Part shown: positions 10,338-22,586 of the stretch, piece by piece
How positions within the stretch are numbered: position 1 is the first letter of the stretch
Layout of the letters: each line of letters starts with the position of its first letter
Assembly: GCA_021401465.1 (NCBI GenBank)
Contig: JADDMT010000024.1
Span: forward strand, 124,001 to 188,000
Direction: 5' to 3'
Source: Teratosphaeria epicoccoides
Lineage: Eukaryota; Ascomycota; Dothideomycetes; Mycosphaerellales; Teratosphaeriaceae
Length of the DNA stretch: 64,000 bases
Notes under the pieces: model-generated
What the model was told of the DNA's origin: nothing
Database searches by the model: none
What the model saw: the letters and a program-made list of their open reading frames with translations, nothing else
Program-made: the position numbers and the translations under genes

Positions 10338-13300
10338 ATGGCGAACAAGGCGGCGGCAGGCGCGAAGACCAACGGCGAGGTCAACGGCCATGCGAATGGC
10401 TTCCCGAGCCAGATGGCTGCGAAGTATAACCTCGCGCCGCATTTCATTGGAGGCAACAACTTGTCTAGAGCGCCTCCGAGCGCTGTGAAGGATTTCGTGG
10501 CAGCGCATGATGGGCATACAGTGATCACTAATGTGAGTAATGAGCCAGAATCTGGAGGTGGCAGGCGTGAGCTTCTCGGATAATGAGAGCTTTCGGCGAG
10601 ACTGGGGTTGCTGGAGCTGTTTCCAACAGCCAGGGAAAATCTCGATTGCAATAGCGTTTGAGAGTTCCAAATGCTCCGTGCAGGTTTATGCCTGCAGCTT
10701 AGGACTTGAGGAGTCGAGAATGGCAAAGCTGACTTGATCCAGGTCCTGATCGCGAACAACGGTATTGCAGCCGTCAAGGAGATCCGATCAGTACGAAAAT
10801 GGGCATACGAGACTTTTGGCGACGAGCGGGCTATCCAGTTCACTGTGATGGCCACGCCGGAAGATTTGGCTGCAAACGCCGACTACATTCGCCTGGCTGA
10901 TCAATACGTTGAGGTGCCGGGTGGTACGAACAACAACAACTACGCAAACGTGGAGCTGATCGTCGATGTTGCTGAGCGGATGGACGTCCACGCTGTGTGG
11001 GCAGGATGGTAGGCATAATTCGCTTGCGGATGGCCGAGTCCAGTACTGATCGGTCGTTTTGTAGGGGCCACGCATCCGAGAACCCAAAGCTCCCAGAGTC
11101 GCTCGCAGCATCGCCGAAGAAGATCGTCTTCATAGGGCCTCCCGGCTCCGCTATGCGATCACTCGGTGACAAGATCTCTTCCACAATCGTTGCGCAGCAT
11201 GCCAAGGTCCCCTGCATCCCCTGGTCTGGGACTGGCGTCGACGACGTCGAGGTCGACGCAAACGGCATCGTCACAGTCGCCGACGATGTCTATGATAAGG
11301 GCTGCGTTCACTCAGTGCAAGAAGGTTTGGAGGCTGCACGAAAGATCGGCTTTCCAGTCATGGTGAAGGCGTCAGAAGGAGGTGGTGGAAAGGGTATCCG
11401 CAAGGTCGTCGATGAGGAGAACTTTGAAGCGTTGTACAAGGCAGCTGCCAGCGAGATTCCTGGATCGCCAATCTTCATCATGAAATTGGGCGAGAGCGCA
11501 AGACATTTGGAAGTCCAACTTCTGGCCGACCAGTACGGCAACAACATCTCCATTTTCGGACGCGACTGCTCTGTCCAGCGAAGACACCAGAAGATCATTG
11601 AAGAGGCGCCGGTGACGATTGCAAACCAGAAGACTTTTCAGCACATGGCAGACGCTGCTGTCTCACTCGGCCGACTGGTGGGCTATGTTTCTGCGGGCAC
11701 TGTGGAATACCTCTACTCTCACGCAGACGACAGGTTCTACTTCTTGGAGCTCAACCCACGTCTTCAGGTCGAGCACCCTACGACCGAGATGGTTTCTGGC
11801 GTCAATATTCCCGCCGCCCAGCTCATGGTTGCTATGGGCATCCCTCTCCACCGCGTCCGTGACATTCGCTTGCTCTACGGCGCGGACCCGCACACCACCG
11901 GCGAGATCGATTTCAGTTTTTCGAAGGAGGACACCGCGCTCAAGCAACGCAGGCCACAGCCGAAGGGCCATTGTACGGCTTGCCGTATCACTTCTGAAGA
12001 CCCGGGTGAGGGCTTCAAGCCATCATCTGGTACAATGCACGAGCTGAACTTCAGGTCCTCTTCGAACGTCTGGGGATACTTCTCCGTCGGCGCTGCCTCA
12101 TCAATTCACAATTTCTCCGATTCGCAATTTGGTCACATATTCGCATATGGCGAGAACAGACAAGCGTCGCGAAAGCACATGGTAGTCGCATTGAAAGAGT
12201 TGAGCATCCGTGGTGATTTCAGGACAACGGTGGAATACTTGATCAAGCTGTTGGAAACACCAGCTTTCGAGGACAACACAATCACGACCAGCTGGCTCGA
12301 CGAGTTGATCAGCAAGAGGCTGACTGCGGAGCGGCCGGACCCGATCGTGGCGGTCATCTGTGGTGCTGTGACCAAGGCACACATCGCGAGCGACATCTGC
12401 ATGACGGAGTACCGGACTGGCCTGGAAAAGGGTCAGACTCCCAGCAAAGACATCCTCAAGACCGTTTTCCCTATTGAATTCATCTACGAGGGCATGAAGT
12501 ACAAGTTCACTGCTACTCGCTCCAGTGTCGACAGCTACACGCTCTTCATCAACGGAAGCAAGGCTTTTGTTGGTGTCAGGTCTCTTTCTGACGGTGGTCT
12601 CCTCGTGCTGCTTGGCGGTCGCTCGCACAATGTGTATTGGAAGGAGGAAGTTGGTGCAATTCGCATGTCCGTGGACAGCAAGACTTGCATGTTGGAGCAA
12701 GAAAACGACCCAACTCAGCTTCGCACCCCATCACCGGGTAAGCTGGTCAAGTACTCGGTCGAGAACGGCGAGCACGTTCAGAAGGGCCAGGCTTTCGCCG
12801 AGGTCGAGGTCATGAAAATGTACATGCCTCTCCTTGCTCAGGAGGACGGTCTTGTCAACCTCATCAAGCAGCCTGGTGCTACTCTCGAGGCTGGTGACAT
12901 CCTCGGTATACTCGCTCTGGACGACCCGACCAAGGTGAAGTCTGCTCAGCCCTTCTTGGGCCAGCTGTCTGACTTCGGCAACCCAATCGTGCTTGGTAAC
13001 AAGCCTCCGCAGAAATTCATCTACTTGTACAGCATTCTGCAGCACATATTGCAAGGGTATGACAACCAGTCGATTATGGCCCAAACACTCAAGGAGCTCA
13101 TCGAGGTGCTGCGGAACCCGGAGCTACCCTATGGTGAGTGGAACGCCCAGGCTTCTGCTCTCCACTCGCGCATGCCGCAGAAGCTGGACTCTGCGCTGGA
13201 GCAGATTGTGGAACGTGCACACAGCCGTGAAGCAGAATTTCCTGCCAAGCAGCTCCAGAAGGCTTTCGACCGCTTCCTTGCCGAGATGTCCGCTGGCGAT

Positions 13301-16300
13301 GCGGAGCTCCTGCGCTCGCAATTGACCCCACTGTCTGCGGTCATGACCAAGTACACAGACGGCCTGAAGGCGCACGAATATGCCGTTTGGATTTCACTCT
13401 TTGATCAATATTACGCCGTGGAAAGCATCTTTGCCGCCCGCCAAAGCCGCGACGAGGAGGTCATCCTTGCCCTTCGTGACGCCAACAAAGACAAGGTCAT
13501 GAACGTGGTGCAGACTGTGCTCTCTCACACCAGGGTCACTGCCAAGAACAACTTGATCATCGCCATCTTGGAGGCTTACCGGCCAAACAAACCTGGTGTT
13601 GGCAACGTCGCAAAGTACTTCCGCCCGTCGTTGCAGAAGCTGGCTGATCTAGAAGGCCGTCCGACCGCCAAGGTGGCACTCAAGGCTCGCGAGGTTCTGA
13701 TTCAGTGTGCCATGCCATCCTTGGAAGAGCGTACTTCCCAGATGGAGCACATCTTGCGCTCTGCTGTGCTGGAGTCGAAGTACGGTGAGAGTGGCTGGGA
13801 TCACCGCGAACCGAATTTCGACATCATCAAGGAGGTGGTCGACTCGAAGTACACAGTCTTCGACGTGCTGCCACACTTCTTCGTCCACCCTGACCCATGG
13901 GTGTCACTTGCTGCTCTGGAGGTCTACGTGCGCCGTGCCTACCGTGCCTACCAGCTGAAGCAATTGGACTACATACACGAGAATGACACGCCGTACGTGT
14001 TGGCATGGGACTTCGCCCTGAGGAAGGTTGGAGAGTCTGAGTTCGGTCTGCCAATCCAGTCGTCTCAACCGTCCGCCCCTGGCACACCAGCTGAAAATTT
14101 CACTCGTGTCCACTCGATCAGCGATATGAGCTACCTCTCACGCCAAACGACCGGCAGTGGCGAGCCAATTAGACGAGGTGCCGTCGTGCCCGTGCCATTC
14201 ATTGATGAGGCCGATGAGTATATCATGAAGGCTCTCGAAGCTTTCCCGATCGCTGGCGAGAGTACTAAGGCAGAAGGCACAAGCACCCTGTCCATTGACT
14301 TGTCGAAGCGAAGAGCAGGCGGCCCGCAAGTCAGCAAGCCTGCATCCACCGACGAGCTAACCGCTGTCTGCAATGTCGCCGTCCGCGACGCAGAGAGCTT
14401 GGATGACAAGGAGATTCTTGCTCGCCTCACGCCGATCGTCAACGAGTACAAGGATGAGCTTCTCGCCCGTCGCGTCCGTCGCCTGACATTCATCTGCGGT
14501 CACAAAGATGGTACCTACCCGGGCTACTACACTTTCCGTGGTCCGAAGTACGATGAAGACAGCTCTATCCGACACATCGAGCCCGCCCTTGCCTTCCAGC
14601 TTGAGCTTGGCCGTCTTTCCAAGTTCAACATCAGACCAGTTTTTACCGAGAACCGCAACATTCACGTATATGAGGCAGTTGGCAAGAATGCTGAGCAAGA
14701 TAAGCGCTATTTCACCCGCGTCGCTGTTCGCTCTGGTCGCATACGTGAAGAGATTCCGACAGCTGAGTACATGATCAGCGAGGCCGACAGGCTGATGACT
14801 GACATCTTGGACGCCATGGAGATTATCGGCAACAATGGATCTGACCTGAACCATATCTTCATCAATTTCTCGACCGTCTTCCCGATGCAACATAGCGAGA
14901 TCGAAGAAGCGCTTGCTGGTTTCCTCGACCGCTTTGGCCGTCGCGCCTGGAGGCTCCGTGTTACTGGCGCTGAAATCCGCATCGTTTGCACCGATGCCAG
15001 CGGTAACCCGTACCCTATCCGTGTCATCATCACAAACACTTCTGGCTTCATCATCAACGTGGACCTTTACGAAGAACGGAAATCTGACAAGGGTAACGAC
15101 TGGTACTTCCACAGCATTGGGGGCACCACGAAGATCGGCGCGATGCATCTGCGCCCGGTCAGCACACCCTACGAGACGAAGGGTGCGCTGCAGCCGAAGA
15201 GGTACAAGGCTCATATCATGGGCACCCAGTACGTCTACGACTTCCCGGAGCTCTTCCGTCAAGCCATCGAGAACAGCTGGAAGGCGATCGTCGCTCAACA
15301 CCCAGCCCTCAAAGAGAAGCAGCCCCAGCAGGGTGAGTGCATAGAGTACAGCGAGTTGGTGCTGGATGAGATGGACACCCTGCAAGAGGTCAACCGCGAG
15401 CCCGGCACCAACACTATCGGTATGGTTGGCTGGATTATCACGGCCAGAACACCAGAGTACCCGCGTGGACGCCGCTTCATCATCATTGCTAACGACATCA
15501 CCTTCAAGATCGGCTCATTCGGACCCCAGGAAGACAAGTTCTTCCACAAGTGCTCTCAGCTCGCACGAATGCTTGGCATTCCTCGCATCTATCTATCTGC
15601 CAACTCTGGAGCCCGCATTGGTATGGCCGAAGAGCTCATTCCTCACTTCTCTGTCGCGTGGAAGGACTCCAGCCGTCCAGAAGCCGGCTTCGACTACCTG
15701 TACCTCACGCCTGAGAAAAAGGCACGATTCGAGGATGGTGCGCTCAAGCATGTCATCACCAAGGAGGTCAAGGTCGAAGGCGAGACTCGCCATGTCATCA
15801 CCACCATCGTCGGTGCAGAAGATGGTCTGGGTGTTGAGTGTTTGAAAGGCTCTGGTCTCATCGCTGGTGAGACCTCGCGCGCCTACGAGGACATCTTCAC
15901 TGTCACGCTCGTCACTTGCCGTTCGGTCGGTATTGGTGCCTACCTTGTTCGCCTCGGTCAGCGTGCCATCCAAATCGAGGGCCAGCCGATCATCCTGACT
16001 GGTGCACCGGCTATTAATAAGCTCCTCGGTCGTGAGGTCTACACCTCGAATTTGCAGCTTGGTGGAACGCAGATCATGTACAAGAACGGTGTGTCCCACA
16101 TGGTTGCTAACGACGACTTCGCGGGTGTATCCAAAATTGTGCGCTGGATGTCGTTTGTGCCAGACAAGAAGGGCAACCCGGTCCCAATCTCACCGTCTGT
16201 CGACGTCTGGGATCGTGAGATCACGTTCTTCCCGCCGCAGAAGCAGCCGTACGACGTCAGACATTTGATCGCGGGTCAGCAGACCGACGAAGGCTTTCTG

Positions 16301-17495
16301 TCTGGTCTCTTCGATAAGGGCTCGTTCGAGGAAGCTCTTGGTGGCTGGGCGCGCACTGTTGTTGTCGGCCGTGCTCGGCTTGGTGGTATCCCAGTTGGTG
16401 TCATTGGTGTTGAAACCCGCTCTGTCGAGAACGTCTCGCCTGCTGACCCGGCCAACCCTGACTCAATCGAGCAAGTCACGAATGAGGCTGGTGGTGTGTG
16501 GTACCCTAACAGTGCCTTCAAGACTGCTCAAGCCATTCGCGACTTCAACAATGGTGAGCAGTTGCCATTGATGATCTTGGCCAATTGGCGTGGTTTCTCT
16601 GGTGGTCAGCGCGACATGTACAATGAGGTGCTGAAGTACGGATCGTACATCGTCGACGCGCTCGTCAAGTACGAGCAGCCCATCTTCGTGTACATTCCGC
16701 CGTTTGGCGAACTGCGTGGTGGCTCATGGGTAAGTCGATCCCTTTACCTCGCAACTATGGCCTTTACTGACAATACGTTAGGTCGTGGTCGACCCAACCA
16801 TTAACCCCCAGATGATGGAGATGTACGCCGACGAAGATTCTCGCGGAGGTGTTCTCGAGCCAGAGGGTATTGTCAACATCAAGTACAGGAAGGAGCGCCA
16901 ACTTGAGACCATGGCTCGCCTCGACCCGATCTATGGGGAGCTCAAGCGCAAGTCTGTTGAGAAGGGCCTCTCTGCCGAGCAAGCCACGGAGATCAAGAAT
17001 AAGATGACTGAGCGCGAAAACCTTCTACTCCCAGTCTACTTGCAGATCGCGCTGCAATACTCTGATTTGCACGACCGAGCCGGCCGCATGAAAGCCAAGG
17101 ATGTCATTCGTGCACCGTTGCAATGGGCTCAAGCGAGACGATTCTTCTACTGGCGCCTTCGCAGACGTCTCAACGAAGAGTACGTCCTCAAACGCATGGC
17201 TGCCTCGCAATCTAAAGAGCTTGTTAGCCGTGCCGCGAACCTCAAGACCTTGGAGGCGTGGAGCGGTCTACCCAGGTTCAACTCTGACGATATGGCTGTT
17301 GCAGTCTGGTACGAGGAGAACAGGAAGACCGTATCGGAGAAGATCGAGGCGGTCAAGGCCGAGACTGTCGCGTATGATGTTGCTGCATTGATGAGGTCGA
17401 ATAAGCAGGGTGGCCTGAAGGGTGTAGCGCAGGTGCTGAGTATGCTGCCTGTGGGTGAGAAGGAAGAGGTGCTCAAGTGGTTGCAGAAGGCGTAG
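10338..17495 (+). CDS. ACC1: Acetyl-CoA carboxylase (multidomain, biotin-dependent)
   Basis: Cytosolic enzyme that carboxylates acetyl-CoA to malonyl-CoA, the committed step of fatty-acid synthesis and the source of extender units for polyketides. Exons are 10338-10532, 10743-11008, 11065-16729 and 16782-17495; introns are 210, 56 and 52 nt, all keeping frame. The product is 2279 residues, matching fungal Acc1. The biotin carboxylase half starts at LIANNGIAAVKEIRS, with the ATP-grasp loop EGGGGKGIRK near residues 258-267 and ELNPRLQVEHPTTE. The biotinyl Lys is residue 738 in EVMKM. The central region is followed by the carboxyltransferase, including GARIGMAEEL, LGGTQIMYKNGVSHM, NWRGFSGGQRDM and FVYIPPFGELRGGSW. 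Intron 3 falls exactly after GGSW. The first intron is unusually long for this window and lies just after the N-terminal leader. No mitochondrial presequence is apparent, which fits the cytosolic isoform. Confidence 0.97.
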
Positions 17496-17922
17496 AAGGG
17501 ATGTGCTTGGTTCTATGTATTTGTTGTACATGGCGGATGGCGTAGATGTTCGATGGAGGATCTGATCTTATGGGATGGATGGTGTTTCTGGGTCATGCTA
17601 AGGTTTAGGTAGACGTGATGGATGTCACAGCGTATAGTACTACAGTGTTTTGGCTTACACAGAATCTATTCTTCTTGTTCCACGTCGATGCCTTACTCCA
17701 GTGCAGCATGAAACACCGACTGATGCAAAGGCTTGGCTGTCCCCAGTTGAGTGAACAGCGTCCATGACCAACGCAGGCTGTTGCACCTGCGATTTTATCG
17801 GTCTTGAGGTCAGACACATCATGGCTTGCACAAGAAAATGAATTAGGTGATTGCTCTAGTACATCCCTGCCTGAAAAATACCAGGCCGATATTATCACTC
17901 AGGTTTCGCGTCACGGAAAACA
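17496..17922. other. Convergent intergenic region, carboxylase 3' side
   Basis: 427 nt between the carboxylase stop and the far stop of the minus-strand gene. Likely 3' UTRs of both; nothing else seen. Confidence 0.45.
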
Positions 17923-19781
17923 TTAGCCTCCACCACATCCACCGACCCCACATCCTCCAAGGCCACCGCAGCCGCCAAAGGATGAACGTCCTCCGGCGAA
18001 AGAGCCTACGCAACCACCGCCTCCAGACCCAGATGCCGGCGCGGCGCCCCACGATCCAGCAGCCTTCGTCCCGCCGCCGGCAGCGGCCTATCGCTCCCGC
18101 CTTCTTGCCTTGATCTCCTTTTCTTCCTGCCGCTTCAGAGCTCTCTCGGCCCTTCGAAGCCTGGCGATCTCCATCTTGCGGCCCCATGCTGCTCTCTGCT
18201 CGTCCATATTGCTACGAGCGTTGCCCAAAACTACGCTGCCCTTCTTGACGGCGCGGTTGCGTTTGGCTTCTTGGCGAGCGCTTTTCTCTTGACGCTCGAG
18301 TCCGCGGCGGACCGAAGTCTCAATGTGGTCCCAATTGTTGACACCGTACCACAGCCTGACAACTAGCATGCCTCGACCTTGTGCAAGCTGTGAAAGGATG
18401 CTGTAGATATTCTCATCTACTAGCGGAGCCCAGACGTGGCCATTGTCCGTGGACGTGCGGTACAGATTGAGATGGTTCTGTCGGTACGCGTACTGGCTGA
18501 TCACGTACGCGAAGGTGATAGACGGCGGTTTGTACATGTCTCCAGTGTACGGGTGCGCCAGCATCATGCCCATGTCTTGCAGCTCATACTGAGACTGCGC
18601 GACAAAGCGCTTTGCCGGTGCCGGCTTCCGCTCAATGTCATAGTCGGCTACGTGCCTGCACATTGCGGACTTGACTTGCGTAGTTGTGTACCAAGGCATT
18701 AGGTGGACCTTTGTTCCGATGACGGTGGGCGACTCATCGTCGTAGCCAGCGCATTTGTATTGAGTTGCAAGTGATGCTTGAACGGGTACAAGCGGAAGAG
18801 TAATGCGAACAGGTGCCAGAAGGAGTTCAACAGCATCGTAGCGTTGGCGAGGGCGGCTCTTCAGTCCATTGTTCTAGAATGGTGGTGGAGGTTTGGCGTC
18901 GCGGCGGCGCCGACGTGCAATACGACGATCCTCTCGCCGACTACGTTGGGTCATTCCTGTACGTAGTCAGCCGCAATGCCCAATCCTTGGTAGGCTGATG
19001 ATTTCGTCAACATACCTGAGGCATTACTGTCAAGCGTCGTATCAGTCGCAAAGGTGGTGCTAGTCCTGGTAGTGGTAGCACTCTTGAACGTCGCTACACT
19101 GTGCATCTTCCTCAACACATCGACCGACTTCTTGGACTGCAGTCTTGCGAACGACTTGACTGTCTGCAGTGGACTGGGCTTTGGCTTCATTGAATCCTGT
19201 CTTTCAGCCTGCGCCTGCCGACCCGCATCTACGAAACGCCAGGCGTCAGCTTGATATCTTCGGAACGCCGCGTCCAGGTATCTGCTGCGCCCACCTGATA
19301 ACTCGGCCGTGGCGCCTGAGGGTGCGTGTGCGTCTGGGTGGTGATTGTGATCGGGCAAAACTTCCTCTTGCTCGTCGACGGGCGCGGTGTGGTCGTCTGC
19401 TGGTGTGTCGTTTTGCTGGTTGGCACCGTGATCCTCTTCTCCCACAATGGCGTGTGGCAGATCTGGTTCATCGGCTACGCTTGCATTGTCATCTTGTTCC
19501 GCCGGTTCGGTCTGGGTCGTGGTGCCATCCTGGTCATAGACGTCCTCGACTTGCGATGAAGTAGCTCGGTCCGTCTCATCATTGTCGAGCATCTGGATTC
19601 GCGCGTCTGGCTCGTTCTTCGAGCTGCCGCCGAACATGATGTCGAGTGCGTCGCCTTCGCTGTCCTCTGGAGAGCTATCTGAGGGTGTCGGTAAGACGTC
19701 GCCGACGCGGTCTGGGAAGAGCGCCTCGAAGTGGCTGTAAAGAGGACCAAGCTTCGGATCAAAGCGCTGCTGCTGTTTCAT
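17923..19781 (-). CDS. Uncharacterised protein with an in-frame TAG before a Gly/Cys-rich C-terminal tail
   Basis: I do not recognise the family. Exon 1 (19781-18963) encodes an acidic, Asp/Glu/Thr-rich disordered N-terminal half, then a basic helix (residues about 190-270). A splice from 18962 to 18874 (GTACAG donor, TTCTAG acceptor) joins it in phase to exon 2; an alternative intron 19015-18957 (GTATGT, CTGAC, CAG) has better sites but then meets the TAG at 18874-18876. Exon 2 has a globular part (YKCAGYDDESPTVIG; MMLAHPYTGDMYKPP; NLYRTSTDNGHVWAPL) and a basic Arg/Lys/Glu helix ending at TAG 18088-18090, for 534 residues. The same frame then runs 54 codons to TAA 17923-17925 and encodes a tail with 24 Gly and 4 Cys, including GGCGGLGGCGVGGCGGG. 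Such a biased tail is unlikely by chance. The start is uncertain: the frame is open to 19910 without an ATG beyond 19781. Confidence 0.6.
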
Positions 19782-20936
19782 GCGTCCAAATGCTTTGAGG
19801 CAATGCGGAATAAGGATATGTTGATGACTGCTGGACGAGTCAGTCGAAGTGGTGAAAGCTGAAGAGCAGCCATTCTGTTCAAAATCCGCAGCTACACCCA
19901 GTGTCGGCACTGTGGTGCCTTGCAGGAGCCACGGCTCTCACGTCGAGGCGAACAATGCGAGGAAGGCACGAAGATCATTATCAAAACGACGTTGTCCTCA
20001 CTTTTGTTGCTATGCGCATGTGTTGTTCTAGATTCCCGCTCTCAGCACATCTCATTCCCGGTAAGGACAGACATTACAAGTCGCAAGCAGGGTATCACGC
20101 AACTCCAGCCAAAAGCACATTAAACATCTTCCGCCACCCGACCATGAGATCAATAATAAGTCCAGCCATGCCCAGCACGCTGTATGCCCCTCGCAAACCA
20201 GATAAATTCGGTCCGTTGACAGCATGCCCACCTGGCGCGAGCCAAAGGTCGTAAATGCAGCCTGTATAGCACCCTCGCAGGGATCGCGCGCCACTCGCCT
20301 ATGTATCTCTGGCGCCGCGCTGAGTTCCATGTGCATGACCTTGTGTTCTTCGCAAAATGCATCTGTACGCGCTGCGCATGAGTGTGATGAAGTGATGCTG
20401 CCAAAGACCCGCAGATCCGTCCCTCCCACTGTTAATTTGGTCCAAAGTAAACATTGCGCCCGCCGAATTTGAATGGCCTCGAGAACTAGCTGCTGCCCAT
20501 GTAAGCCAGAGCCCAACCCTGACAGATGCCGCTAAATGCTCCTTGACTCCCGTAATACTAGGATACAACAATTCAAAAGTCAATTTAACCGTGTTCGACA
20601 TATGCCACAAACGCCATCCGCCCGAGCTGTATCTAAATGCGTTGCCATTATGTGCTCCGTCGCAAAAGGGGGAATCTCGCAATTTGAGTGGGGAAAGCAG
20701 ATGACCTCCAGTAATGATGATGAAGCTAACGCTACGACGTGCGCCAGAAGACACCTGCCGATTACGCGTGAAATGTTTGTGATATCTATTGATAAGAGGT
20801 CGTGTCGCGTCGCTGGTCGATACCATACGGCCAGACATTTCATCGTCGCTCAGGAGGCAACGTCTGCAGTCCATAGAAGTCCGCTTCGAATACATTCTTG
20901 GACACAGTGAGGTCTTGTCTTGACGTCGGTCATTTG
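19782..20936. other. Intergenic region between two minus-strand genes
   Basis: About 1.15 kb. The first 130 nt continue open in the frame of the upstream minus-strand gene (to 19910) and could be an N-terminal extension or 5' leader. The rest shows only short unsupported ORFs and probably holds the promoter of that gene and the 3' UTR of the WHI3-like gene. Confidence 0.45.
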
Positions 20937-22586
20937 CTAACGACCCATCATGCGATCAGAATAGCCTACCCTTGTATCTCGCCCGTAAGTGGCTGTACCG
21001 AGCTGGGACGGCACACCTCCGGACGTCCTCGGGCTCAATTGACTGGCAAAATCCGAAGTTGGAGAGAGTGCTGCTGACTGGAGGCTGAAAGGATTCGAGA
21101 ACATGCTGTCGACGCCGACGTCTGGCGCCGGAGAGCGGAATCCGCCGTTGTTTGGGAGGCCTGTTGGCATTGCCAGCCCAGGCGGTGGACCGGAAACAGA
21201 GCTGAAAGTGGACCCGCCGACCATGTTGCCGTAGCCAGGGGCCATTGCCTGCGGTGACATCACGCCATTAGGACCAAAGCCGTTCACTAGGTTGTTGCGC
21301 ACGCCAAGTGGGTTCTTCGAGAAGCTGAGTCGGATGCCTCCTTTCACACTGTTGTGAAGCGGGTGACCATAAAGCTCGTTCAAAGCCTTGGTGGCATATG
21401 CGATGTCCTCGAACTCCACAAAGCACATTGGCCCGTTATTCTTTGTTCTGAAGCACAGCCGTTTATAGCCACGTTGCTTTGAGAAGATCGCCTTGAGCTC
21501 ATCTTCGGACGTGTCGAGAGGCAGATTGCCAACGTAGAGTGTATTGCACGGTGGATGTTGGTCAGCAGGATTGATCGGCGGCAAGGTTGGCCTGACCAAG
21601 CTCTGACCAGCACCATTGGGACTCGCATGATTGAGGGACGTTGGCGAGTTGACCAACGACGGCGACTGTAGCGAGGTGGGCGCCGTAGAAGTGAAGCCGG
21701 AGCTTGGCGAAGTCGTACTCAAAGACAGGCTTGCGAAGCGAGACACGGGTACCATCGAGCTAAGGGCTCTGCGACCGTTCTCGGCGTATGCTCTCGGGTC
21801 TTTGAGAATGTCTCCTGTCTCGTCATCGGCTGAGTCGTCATTGATCATGGATTTACCAGAAACACGATGCATGCCGTTCACGCCGTTAGTCAACGGTGAA
21901 CGTGGCGAGAACAGGTTCTGGAAGTGAGCGCTGGATTCAGGAACCGGGAAGTCAGCGCCACCTCCAGAACTCGGTGTCGGCAGAGGAGGCGATGTCTTCT
22001 CGCTCGATTGGAAAGTGCTGCCGAATCGAGACCTGCCAGGCGGGCCGCTAACAGACCCCCCCGAGGATGCTGAGCTGGCCTGCGATCGTGATGCGACTCC
22101 ATCAACGGTGGCCCGTCGTTCTAGCGAGCTGCCCATGCTCCTGCTATGTAGTTCCACAATCAATAGCGCGTCTTTGGTAGTATTTGGTTTGCCATTGAGC
22201 TTTTGCAACGCCTCGAGGGCGCCATTGTGGGTCCTGAAATGTGCCACAGCTGTCGCAAATCCTCCGTCTTCCGGATACGGAGACCGCACAAAGTCAGTCT
22301 CGAGCAGGTCACCAGCGAAGATCAGCATGCTTCCCAAAACGTCCTCATTTATGTTGCGCGGGAGCCGCCGAATGAGAATTGAAGGGGGATATCTGCTGTC
22401 CATTTCGAAGGCTGCCGGATCTGATTTGCTAGCCGATAATGACGGCATGCCGTGACGATCGCCCACAGGTCTGTCGCTGTTCAAACCCAGCGCATAGAAA
22501 TTTGAAGATGGAGAGTATGCATCTCGCGAGTAATTGTTTGTGTGAGGATAGGAGCGAGTGTTGTGAGCAACGCCCGGCTCTCCCAT
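20937..22586 (-). CDS. whi3: WHI3-type RNA-binding protein (RRM)
   Basis: Cytoplasmic RNA-binding protein related to yeast Whi3, which binds cyclin and polarity mRNAs, forms condensates and couples growth to the cell cycle. From the ATG at 22586 it has 549 residues. The canonical RRM lies at about residues 346-425 (NTLYVGNLPLDTSEDELKAI, GPMCFVEFEDIAYATKAL) and is followed by GGIRLSFSKNPLGVR, a WHI3 hallmark. A second, more divergent RRM-like segment lies near residues 70-150 (SILIRRLPRNINEDVLGSML). Between them is a Ser/Pro/Thr/Asn-rich linker; the C terminus is Gly/Pro/Met-rich and low complexity. The frame stays open for 89 more codons upstream (to 22853) but only from a TTG, so either a 5' exon is missing or that stretch is leader. 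No intron is needed in the listed part. Confidence 0.88.
   Translation of the reverse strand: MGEPGVAHNTRSYPHTNNYSRDAYSPSSNFYALGLNSDRPVGDRHGMPSLSASKSDPAAFEMDSRYPPSILIRRLPRNINEDVLGSMLIFAGDLLETDFVRSPYPEDGGFATAVAHFRTHNGALEALQKLNGKPNTTKDALLIVELHSRSMGSSLERRATVDGVASRSQASSASSGGSVSGPPGRSRFGSTFQSSEKTSPPLPTPSSGGGADFPVPESSAHFQNLFSPRSPLTNGVNGMHRVSGKSMINDDSADDETGDILKDPRAYAENGRRALSSMVPVSRFASLSLSTTSPSSGFTSTAPTSLQSPSLVNSPTSLNHASPNGAGQSLVRPTLPPINPADQHPPCNTLYVGNLPLDTSEDELKAIFSKQRGYKRLCFRTKNNGPMCFVEFEDIAYATKALNELYGHPLHNSVKGGIRLSFSKNPLGVRNNLVNGFGPNGVMSPQAMAPGYGNMVGGSTFSSVSGPPPGLAMPTGLPNNGGFRSPAPDVGVDSMFSNPFSLQSAALSPTSDFASQLSPRTSGGVPSQLGTATYGRDTRVGYSDRMMGR

Noticed and set aside
14357..15385. 342-codon antisense ORF inside acetyl-CoA carboxylase
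   Set aside because: It lies wholly opposite a strongly conserved coding exon and its composition mirrors codon bias; no motif of its own.
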